DNA of 64,000 nucleotides from UBA10649 sp965278945 (GTDB lineage: Bacteria > Actinomycetota > Actinomycetes > S36-B12): positions 992,001-1,056,000 of the forward strand of contig OZ257128.1 in assembly GCA_965278945.1 (NCBI GenBank), read 5' to 3'. Positions 16,828 through 27,300 of the stretch are shown here, piece by piece (within the stretch, counting starts at the first letter, position 1; the number at the start of each line of letters is the position of its first letter). The notes below the pieces were generated by a model, which was given only the letters and a program-made list of their open reading frames with translations, was not told where the DNA came from and ran no database searches. The position numbers and the translations under genes were made by a program.

Positions 16828-18195
16828 ATGTCTGATCCCCGCCTCCGCAACCGACGGCTCGTGCCGTCGGTTCTTGCTGTGGGGCTTGCCGCGCTCGTGC
16901 TCGGCTCCCTTGGCTCGTCGGTCCCGATGGCGATCGCTGACGACAACGACAGTACGGGCAACTCCCGCCCGGTCGAGGAGGGCGGCGGAAACCTGCCGGG
17001 GGAGAAGCCCGACCCGATCGTCACACACGAGGAGTCGACTGCCGATGCGGCGCCGGCACTCGACCCGGGATTCGTCGACGACTACTCCCGCCTGTACAAG
17101 CAGGTGCAAAAGGGCCAGCGACGCGTCGAGCGGCTGGCCAACACGCTCCGGTCGGCGAATCAGATCCTGCGCAGTTCCGCCGACGACGTGCACGCGACTA
17201 TTCGCGAGCGCGGCAAGGCCGAGTTCTCGCTGGCCGACGCGGCGGCACAGTTCTCGGTGTCGGTGCGCGACCTCTACATCACCGGTAGCACCGACGTCGA
17301 CGTCGTCCTCAGCGTCCTGGGCAGCAAGCCCGACGATGTGCTGCGCAACATCGACTCGATCGTCTACCTGAGGTCCGCGACCGGCAACGAGACTCTCGAC
17401 TTCGAGGTGGCGCAGCAGTACGCGACCGTCGTCGATTCGGCAGTCGCGGCGGCGGAGATTCGCGCGAGCGCGGACCGCAAGGTCGTCACGACTATTCAGA
17501 AGGACTTGACCAAGGCCAAGAAGAACCTCAAGATCGACGAGAAGGAACTGCAGCGGCTGATCAGTCTCGCCGCACCGCAGACGGTGGTCGGCAAGGACGG
17601 GTGCCCGAAGTCGGTCCTTGACGGCACGGTGCCCGAGGGTGTCGACGTCAAGAAGCTCTGCAAGTACGCGGTCAAGCGCGCGGTGACCCCGCAGGCGGCG
17701 GTTGCCGTGAAGTACGCGCTGCTGCGGCTCGGCGCTCCGTACGCGTGCGGGGGCATCGGGCGTCTGGATGCGTGGCGCTACGACTGCTCGTCGTACGTGT
17801 CGCGCGCGTACTCCGAGGGTGCCGGGCTGAAGACCGCGGGCGATGGGTGGGCGCCGTCGACGCGCAACATGGTGCCGTGGGACGGCGCATCGCTCGACCC
17901 GCACTACGCGCCGATCGACGCCAGCAAGCTCAAGCCCGGCGACCTGGTTCTGTACGACACGTGCCCGACCGGGGAGGTGTGCCCGTACCGCCATGTGGTC
18001 ATGTACCTGGGACCGATGGCCGAGGGCGGGGTGCCGATGATGGCGCACACGAACAGCTGCGGATCGGTCGCGCACGTCGAGCCGTTCTGGGGCACCGACG
18101 CAGCCAACTACCTGGGCAGCCGCCGCGTGATGGCCCTGCCGGGGGAGAAGTTGACCATCAGGCTCCCCAGCGCAAAACCGCACAAAGGTACATAG
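16828..18195 (+). CDS. Secreted NlpC/P60 peptidoglycan endopeptidase
   Basis: 455 residues. A signal peptide (residues 1 to about 38) ends at SVPMAIADD. Residues 65-250 are charged and helical, the coiled-coil hairpin common to RipA-like cell-wall hydrolases. The C-terminal domain has the catalytic Cys in YDCSSYVSRAY (about residue 318) and the His in YRHVVMYLG (about 390). Such enzymes cleave D-gamma-glutamyl-diaminopimelate bonds in cell separation or remodelling. The catalytic domain carries additional Cys pairs (YACGG, DTCPTGEVCPY), maybe disulfides. A GATAAT -10-like box lies 8 nt before the ATG, so the leader is very short. It is followed by the giant fibril gene, also exported. Confidence 0.85.
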   Translation: MSDPRLRNRRLVPSVLAVGLAALVLGSLGSSVPMAIADDNDSTGNSRPVEEGGGNLPGEKPDPIVTHEESTADAAPALDPGFVDDYSRLYKQVQKGQRRVERLANTLRSANQILRSSADDVHATIRERGKAEFSLADAAAQFSVSVRDLYITGSTDVDVVLSVLGSKPDDVLRNIDSIVYLRSATGNETLDFEVAQQYATVVDSAVAAAEIRASADRKVVTTIQKDLTKAKKNLKIDEKELQRLISLAAPQTVVGKDGCPKSVLDGTVPEGVDVKKLCKYAVKRAVTPQAAVAVKYALLRLGAPYACGGIGRLDAWRYDCSSYVSRAYSEGAGLKTAGDGWAPSTRNMVPWDGASLDPHYAPIDASKLKPGDLVLYDTCPTGEVCPYRHVVMYLGPMAEGGVPMMAHTNSCGSVAHVEPFWGTDAANYLGSRRVMALPGEKLTIRLPSAKPHKGT

Positions 18196-18312
18196 CGGAC
18201 TCCTTGCGCCTGATATCGGTCACCGAGACTAAATCGTGACCTCTCCTTGACGTTCACCGGATATCCGCCGCTGTCAGCCTGATCGAACCGGATAATCCCG
18301 GCGTACCCTATC

Positions 18313-18328
18313 TGTGACCTGTACCACA
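18313..18328. promoter_or_regulatory. CRP/GlxR-like operator candidate
   Basis: TGTGACCTGTACCACA differs from the CRP/GlxR consensus TGTGA-N6-TCACA at one base and lies 35 bp before the chosen start of the giant fibril gene. A second palindrome, ACCACATC-C-GATGTGGT (18323-18339), overlaps it. cAMP-type control of the fibril is possible but unproven. Confidence 0.35.
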
Positions 18329-18362
18329 TCCGATGTGGTGCACCTTCTCCAGGCGGGGCACG

Positions 18363-21300
18363 ATGAGGGGCAGTGGAGCGCGAGCACAGCGCTGGCCATT
18401 GACGTCCCTGATCACGGTGATCGTGGCCTGCTCGCTGCTGGGAATCACCGCCGGCCCGGCCGCCGCGGATCCGCCGCCGACGGTCGCGCCCGCGTCGGCG
18501 ACGACGACAGCAACCACGCCGGTCACCTTGACCCCGGTGCTCACCGGCACCGGCATCGTGCACACGACGACCTGCATCGTCGACGGGGCCTCGTGCGCCG
18601 CGACGCTCGTGGTCCCGGGCGAGGGCACCTGGTCGGTAAACACCACCACCGGCGTGGTGACGTTCACCGCGGTCGCCGGGTACGCGGGCACGACGCCCGA
18701 GCGCATCTACCGGGTGTTCGACGATCTCGCGCAGCCGGGCGAAGGCCCGCTGACCGTCACGGTGAATCCGCCCGCTGTGCCGTCGGTCACCGCGAAGGTG
18801 TCGTCGGCCGTGGGATCGACGGCCACCGTCGTCACGCCGACCGCATCGGCCACGGCACCGGCGACGTTGGTCAATGCGAGCACGTGCGTGATCGATCCGG
18901 CGGACTCGGTGTGCAAGACGACCGTTGCGATTGCGGGCCAAGGCTCGTTCGTCGTCAACACCTCGACTCGGGCATTGACCTTCACCGCGGTGGCGGGCTT
19001 CACCGGTGCGGTCACCGTGGTGACGTACCGCGTGACCGACACGTACGGACAGACCGGCGAGAACACGGTGACCGTCACGGTCACGCTGCCGGCCGCGCCA
19101 GTGGTCACGGCCCGCACCGCTTCCCCGGTCGGGGCCGCAGCGACGACGGTGACGCCGACAGTCGCGCCCACCACGTTCCTAGTGAACGCGAGCACGTGCG
19201 TGATCGATCCGGCGGACTCGGTGTGCAAGACCACGGTCGTGATCGCCGGGCAGGGCACCTTCGTGGTGAATACCTCCACGCGGGCGCTGACCTTCACCGC
19301 GGTGGCGGGCTTCACCGGTGCGGTCAGCGTCGTGACGTACCAGGTCACCGACTCGTACGGCCGCTCGGCGTCGAACACCGTGACGCTCACGGTCACGCTT
19401 CCCGCCGCCCCGGTCGTCACGGCGAAGACCGCGTCCCCTGTGGGAGCGACCGCGACGGTCGTGACGCCGACGGTCGCGCCCACGACGTTCCTGGTGAGCG
19501 CGAGCACGTGCGTGATCGATCCGGCGGACTCGGTGTGCAAGACGTCGGTGGTGCTTGCCGGTCAGGGCACCTTCGTGGTGAACACGTCGACTCGGGCTCT
19601 CACGTTCACGGCGGTGGCGGGCTTCACCGGTGCGGTCACCGTGGTGACGTACCGGGTGACCGACACGTATGGGCAGCAGGGCTCCAACACCGTGACGCTG
19701 ACCGTCGTGCTGCCGGCCGTGCCGGTGGTCACGGCGAGGGCCATCTCCATCTCGGGGACGACGGCCACGACCGTGACCCCCACGGTCGCACCGACGACCT
19801 TCCTGGTGAGCGCGAGCACGTGCGTGATCGATCCGGCGGACTCGGTGTGCAAGACCACGGTCGTGATTGCCGGACAGGGCACCTTCGTCGTGAATACCTC
19901 CACGCGGGCGCTGACCTTCACCGCGGCTGCCGGCTTCTCCGGCGTGGTGCCCGACGTGACCTACCGAGTCATCGACACATACGGCCAGTCCGGGCAGAAC
20001 ACGGTCTCGGTGACGGTCACGGTGCCGGCAGCTCCGGCGATCGCCCCCAAGACGGCGACCACGGTCGGGTCGACCGCGACCACCGTGACGCCCACGGTCA
20101 CCAACACGACCTACCTGGTGAGCGCGAGCACGTGCGTGATCGATCCGGCCGACTCGGTCTGCAAGACCACGGTCGTGATTGCCGGACAGGGCACGTTCGT
20201 GGTCAACACGTCGACTCGAGCTCTCACGTTCACCGCGGTGACCGGCTTCACCGGCGTCGTGCCTGACGTCACGTATTCCGTGATCGACACCTACGGGCAG
20301 TCGGCATCGAACACCGTCTCGATCACTGTGGCGCTTCCCGCCGTGCCGGTCGTCACGGCGGCAACGCTCACCCCGACCGCGACGGCGTCGGTCAACGTGA
20401 CTCCGGCCGTCACTCCTGCCACGTTCCTTGTCAACGCCAGTACGTGCGTGATCGACCCGGACGACTCGGTGTGCAAGACCACGGTCGTGATCTCGGGCAA
20501 GGGCACCTTCGTCGTCACCACCTCGAACCGTCGCGTGACCTTCACTGCGGCGGCAGGCTTCGCCGGAGTCGTTCCCGACGTGACCTACCGGGTCACGGAC
20601 ACCTATGGCCAGCAGGGCTCGAACACCGTGTCCGTGACCGTCGCGCTTCCGGCAGCCCCGGTTGTCGCCGCGAAGTCGGCGAGCGTCACCGGGACGACCG
20701 CGCTGACCGCGACTCCGACGGTGACGAACACGACGTTCCTCGTGAGTGCGAGCACGTGCGTCGTGGATCCGGATGACTCGGTGTGCAAGACCACCGTGGT
20801 GATCTCCGGGAAGGGCACCTTTGTGGTCAACACGTCCACGCGGGTGCTGACGTTCACCGCGGTAGCCGGCTTCGCCGGCATCGTCCCCGACGTCACGTAC
20901 CGCGTCGTCGACACCTACGGCCAGCAGGACAGCAACACCGTGTCCGTGACGGTGAACCTGCCCGCGGTCCCCGTCGTCACGGCTGCGACCATCTCGCCGA
21001 CCGGGACGGTCGCTGGTTCGGTGACTCCCGCGGTGGCGCCAACGACATACCTCGTGAACGCGAGCACGTGCATCGTGGATCCGGCGGACTCGGTGTGCAA
21101 GACCACCGTGGTGATCTCGGGCAAGGGCACCTTCGTGGTCAGCACGTCCACGCGCGCGGTGACGTTCACCGCGGTGGCGGGTTTCTCCGGCGTCGTGCCC
21201 GACGTCACGTACCGCGTCGAGGACACCTACGACCAGACCGGGTCGAATGACGTCTCCGTGACGGTGGGCACTCCCGCAGCTCCCGTCGTCGCCGCGAAGA

Positions 21301-24300
21301 CCGCGAGCGTCACCGGAACGGCAGCACTGACGGCGACGCCGACGGTCACCAACGTGACGTACCTGGTGAGCGCAAGCACGTGCGTCATTGATCCGGATGA
21401 CTCGGTGTGTAAGACCACCGTGGTGATCTCGGGCAAGGGCACCTTCGTGGTCAACACCTCGACCCGCGCGCTGACGTTCACTGCGGTGGCGGGCTTTGCC
21501 GGCGTTGTTCCGGACGTGACCTACCGGGTCGTCGACACCTACGGCCAGCAGGACAGCAACACGGTGTCGGTCACGGTGAACCTGCCGGCGGTGCCTGTGG
21601 TCACCGCCGCGACGTTGACGCCGACCGGGACCACGGCCGCGTCAGTCACCCCGACGGTCGCGCCGACGACGTACCTGGTGAGCGCGAGCACGTGCATCGT
21701 CGATCCGGACGATTCGGTGTGCAAGACCACTGTCGTGATCTCGGGCAAGGGCACGTTCGTGGTCAGCACATCGACGCGTGCGGTGACGTTCACCGCGGTG
21801 GCCGGGTTCGCGGGCGTCGTCCCCGCCGTGACCTATCGGGTCGTCGATACCTACGGGCAGACCGGGACGAACACCGTGTCCGTGACGGTCAATGCGCCTG
21901 CCGCTCCCGTCGTGTCGGCGAAGGTCGCGACCGCAGTGGGCGCCAGTGTCACGACAGTGACGCCGACGGTGACGAACACGACATTCCTCGTGAGTGCGAG
22001 CACATGCGTCATTGATCCGGATGACTCGGTGTGCAAGACCACCGTGGTGATCTCGGGCAAGGGCACGTTCGTCGTGAACACCTCGACCCGTGCGTTGACG
22101 TTCACTGCGGTCGCAGGATTCACCGGCGTCGTCCCGGACGTGGCGTACCGTGTGATCGACACTTACGGCCAGGCCGACTCGAACACGGTGGACGTCACTG
22201 TCGACCTGCCTGCGGTGCCGGCTGTCTCGGCGGCGACGCTCACGCCTACGGGGACCGTGGCCGCGACTACTACGCCGACAGCCGTGCCCGCCACCTTCCT
22301 GGTGAACGCCGATACCTGCATCGTCGATCCGGATGACTCGGTGTGCAAGACCACCGTGGTGATCTCGGGCAAGGGCACCTTCGTCGTGAGTACCTCGACC
22401 CGGCTGGTGACGTTCACGGCAGCCGCAGGATTCACCGGCGTCGTCCCGGACGTGACATACCGAGTCGTCGACACCTACGGACAGGTCGGCTCGAATGACA
22501 TCTCGGTCACGGTGGGCACTCCTGCCGCGCCAGCCGTCACCGCAAGGACGGTGTCCACCACGGCGACGACGGCCGTCACGGCGACTCCCACGGTGACGAA
22601 CACGACGTACCTGGTGAGTGCGAGCACGTGTGTGGTCGATCCGGATGACTCGGTCTGCAAGACGACGGTCGTGATCTCGGGCAAGGGCACGTTCGTGGTG
22701 AATACCTCGACTCGAGCGCTGACGTTCACTGCTGCGGCCGGTTTCGCTGGAGTGGTGCCTGACGTGACGTACCGCGTGGTCGACACGTACGGGCAGGTGG
22801 GCGCCAACACGGTCACGGTGACCGTGAATCTTCCCGTAGCTCCAGTGGTGGCGGCGAGAACCGCGACCACCGTGGGCTCCACCGCAACGACGGTGACGCC
22901 GACGGTAACGAACACCGCCTTCCTGGTGAGCGCGAGCACGTGTGTGGTCGATCCGGATGACTCGGTCTGCAAGACCACTGTGGTGATCTCGGGCAAGGGC
23001 ACGTTCGTGGTGAATACCTCGACACGCGCTCTCACCTTCACCGCGGTTGCCGGGTTCACTGGCGTCGTTCCCGATGTGACCTACCGCGTGATCGATACGT
23101 ACGCGCAGTCCGCGTCGAACACGGTCTCGGTGACCGTGGATGCGCCGGCGACTCCCGCCGTCACAGCCGCGACCATCTCGCCGACCGGAACCGTCGCTGC
23201 CTCGGTGACGCCGACGGTCTCCCCGGCGACCTTCCTTGTCAACGCCAGCACGTGCATTGTCGATCCGGACGACTCGGTGTGCAAGACCACTGTCGTGATC
23301 TCGGGCAAGGGCACCTTCGTCGTGAGCACGTCCACTCGCGCAGTGACCTTCACGGCGGCGTCCGGCTTCTCGGGCGCCGTACCGGTCGTGAACTACCGCG
23401 TCGTCGACACCTACGGGCAGATCGGCACGAACACGGTGACCGTGACCGTGACGACCCCCGCGGCGCCGATCGTGGCAGCGAGGTCCGCGAGCACTGTTGG
23501 AGCGACCGCACTGACGGCCACTCCGACAGTGACGAACACGACCTACCTCGTGAGTGCGAGCACGTGTGTCGTCGATCCGGACGACTCGGTGTGCAAGACC
23601 ACTGTGGCCATCTCGGGCAAGGGCACGTTCGTGGTGAACACCTCGACCCGGGCTCTCACGTTCACCGCGGTTGCCGGTTTCACCGGGGTCGTTCCCGATG
23701 TGACCTACCGCGTGATCGATACGTATGGGCAGTCCGCGTCGAACACGGTGTCGGTGACGGTGGACCTCCCGGCGGCTCCCGTCGTCACCGCCGCGACGAT
23801 GTCGCCGACCGGGACCGTGGCGGCAACCGTCACCCCGTCGGTGGCTCCCGCGACGTTCCTCGTCAACGCCAGCACCTGCGTCATCGATCCGGACGACTCG
23901 GTGTGCAAGACCACGGTGGTGATCGCGGGCAAGGGCACCTTCGTCGTGACTACCGCGACACGCCTGCTGACCTTCACCGCGGTGGCCGGGTTCACCGGAG
24001 CAGTGGGGAGCGTCACCTACCGGGTGACCGACGCATACGGCCAGAGCGGATCGAACACCGTGACCGTCACTGTGGCTGTGCCGGCTGCGCCCATCGTTGC
24101 GGCTCGGTCGGTGTCCACCACGGCGACGACGGCAGTGACGGCGACTCCGACGGTGACAAACACGACGTACCTGGTGAGTGCGAGCACGTGTGTGGTCGAT
24201 CCGGCGGACTCGGTGTGCAAGACCACGGTGGTGATCTCGGGCAAGGGCACGTTCGTGGTGAACACCTCTACTCGAGCGCTGACGTTCACTGCTGCGGCCG

Positions 24301-27300
24301 GCTTCGCTGGAGTGGTACCTGACGTCACGTACCGGGTCATCGACACCTACGGGCAGTCCGCCTCGAACACGGTCACGGTGACCGTGAACCTGCCGACTGC
24401 GCCGGTCGTATCGGCCAGGGTCGCGACCGCTGTGGGTGCAACGGCGACGACGGCGACTCCGACGGTGACGAACACGACCTTCCTGGTGAGCGCGAGCACG
24501 TGTGTGATCGATCCGGATGACTCGGTGTGCAAGACGACGGTGGTGATCTCGGGCAAGGGCACGTTCGTGGTGAACACGTCGACCCGCGCGCTGACCTTCA
24601 CCGCAGTGGCCGGGTTCACCGGAGTTGTGCCGGACGTGACCTACCGGGTCACCGACACCTACGGGCAGTCCGCGTCGAACACGGTGTCGATGACCGTCGA
24701 CCTGCCCGCGGAGCCGACAGTGACGGCCGCGACCATCTCGCCGACCGGAACCGTCGCTGCCTCGGCTACGCCGGCGGTGTCGCCGGCAACGTTCCTCGTG
24801 AACGCGAGCACGTGCATCGTCGACCCCGATGACTCGGTGTGCAAGACAACCGTGGTGATTGCGGGCAAGGGCACGTTCGTCGTGAGCACCTCGACACGAG
24901 CTGTGACCTTCACGGCGTCGTCCGGCTACTCGGGCGCCGTACCGGCCGTGAACTACCAGGTGACGGATACGTATGGCCAGACGGGATCGAACACCGTGAC
25001 CGTCACTGTGGCTGTGCCGGCTGCACCCATCGTCGCGGCTCGGTCGGTGTCGGCCACGGCGACGACGTCGACGACTGTGACCCCGACAGTGACGAACACG
25101 ACGTACCTGGTGAACGCGAGCACCTGCGTCATCGATCCGGACGACTCGGTGTGCAAGACGTCCGTGGTGATCTCGGGCAAGGGGACGTTCACGGTGAGCA
25201 CGTCGACCCGGGCGATGACCTTCGTCGCGGCGGCGGCATTCACGGGAGTCGTGCCGGACGTGACGTACCGGGTGACGGACACGTACGGGCAGTCGGCCTC
25301 GAATGCCGTGACCGTGACGGTCGTACTGCCGCTCGCACCGGTCGTTGCGGCTCGGTCGGTGTCGGCCACGGCGACAACGTCGACGACGGTCACTCCGACG
25401 GTGACGAACACCACCTACCTGGTGAACGCGAGCACGTGCGCGGTCGATCCGGCGGACTCGGTGTGCAAGACGTCCGTGGTGGTCCCGGGCAAGGGGACGT
25501 TCACGGTGAGCACGTCGACCCGGGCGATGACCTTCGCGGGTGTTCTCGGCTTCGCCGGGGTGGTGCCTGCGGTGACGTACCGGGTGACCGATACCTACGG
25601 TCAGACCGGTTCGAACGCCGTGACCGTGACCGTGCTTGTCCCGACCGCACCGTCGGTGACCGCGGCGTCGGTGACCGCGACGGGCATCACCGGAGCTTCG
25701 GTGATTCCCGCCACGACGCCGACGACCTACCTCGTCAACGCGGACACCTGCGTGGTTGATCCGGACGATTCGGTGTGCAAGTCGTCCGTGGTGATCGCGG
25801 GCAAGGGGACGTTCACGGTCAACACCTCGACCCGCGCCGTGACGTTCACTGCCGTGGTCGGGTTCACCGGAGCGGTGGGGGCCGTGACCTACCGCGTCAC
25901 CGATGCCTACGCGCAGACCGGGTCGGCGACCGTGTCCGCCACGGTCAACACCCCGGCGGCGCCGGTCGTGGCCATCACCAGTGCGTCCTCCGCGTGGTTC
26001 ACGCCCGTCGTGTTCACGCCGTCGACGTCCGGGACCGGGATCGACAACGCGACCGCGTGCATCGTCGATCCCGACGATTCGGTGTGCAGGTCGTCTGTGG
26101 TGATGGCGGGCGAGGGCACGTTCGCGGTGAACACATCGACTCGCGCGGTGACCTTCTCGCCGGTGTCCTCGTTCTCGGGCACGACCACGGCCGTGACCTA
26201 CCGCGTAAGCGACGCGTACGGACAGACGAGTGCAGGAACGAACAACGTCACCGTGGCAGTCACCGCGCCCAGCGGGCCGGTCGTCGACCCCACCGATACG
26301 GGGACGGCCTTCCGGACGGAGATCACGTTCACGCCGTCGGTCACCGGCTCGGGGATAGTCAACTCGAGCGCGTGCCTTATCGATCCCGATGACTCGGTGT
26401 GCAAGACGACGGTCGGGGTCGACGGGCAGGGCTGGTGGACCGTCAACACGACGACTCGTGCGGTCACCTACACGCCCACCGACGAGTTCAGCGGACCCGC
26501 GAACGTCATCACCTACCGCGTCGCCGATGCCATCGGCCAGACCGGATCGAACACGATCACGATGACCGTCGAGCCCGGACCTGAGCCGACTCCCACGCCG
26601 ACGCCGACGCCGACTCCCACGCCGACGCCGACGCCGACTCCCACGCCGACGCCGACGCCGTCACCGTCGCAGACCTTCGTGCCGCGCCCGGCAGTCGGCG
26701 TGGCGGCGGTGACGATCGGCGGATCGTCGGTCCCGGCGAAGCTGACCGAGTCCCGCGACTCGGGCACATTCGTCGTCGCGAGCGCGGACCTGGAGCTGAA
26801 CGTCGGCTCGAAGACGCCCGGCGGGTCGCCACTGGCAGCCACCGATCGCGGGGAGTTCCAGCTGAGCGTCGGCGGATCCGTCGAGGTGAGGGGACACGGG
26901 TTCGTCCCGGGAACACCGGTGAACGTGTACCTGCTGTCCGGCGACCGGTCGATCCTGCTGGGCGCCCTGGTGGTGTTCTCCGATGGCACCTTCGCCGGCC
27001 AGCTGCCGATTCCCGACGACCTTGACCCGGGCGGCTACACGCTCCAGATCAACGGGCTGTCCGACGGCTCGAGACTGCGCGCGGAGACGTCGTCGGTGGT
27101 GTCCGTGTCGGTCCGGGTGCTGGTGAAGCCACCGGTGGCCGAGCCGAAGGCGATTCGCACCCTCGTCTACTTCGACGTGTACTCCTCGACGCTGACGAAG
27201 CAGGCCAAGCGGGCGCTCGACACCCTGGTGGCCAAGGTGCCCAGAAGCCTGCGCGGCAACCGCGTCTCCATCGTCGGATACGTCGGGGCCAGCGGCTTCA

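Noticed and set aside
18314..20266. 650-codon Gly/Arg/His-rich frame over the fibril repeats
   Set aside because: A shifted reading of the same GC-rich tandem repeats, with no start context and repetitive low-complexity content; the minus-strand frames of 84-277 codons repeated every 312 bp are the same artefact.
18787..25962. CRISPR-like regular repeats
   Set aside because: The period is 312 bp, the sequence is one open reading frame, and there are no short repeats with unique spacers or cas genes.
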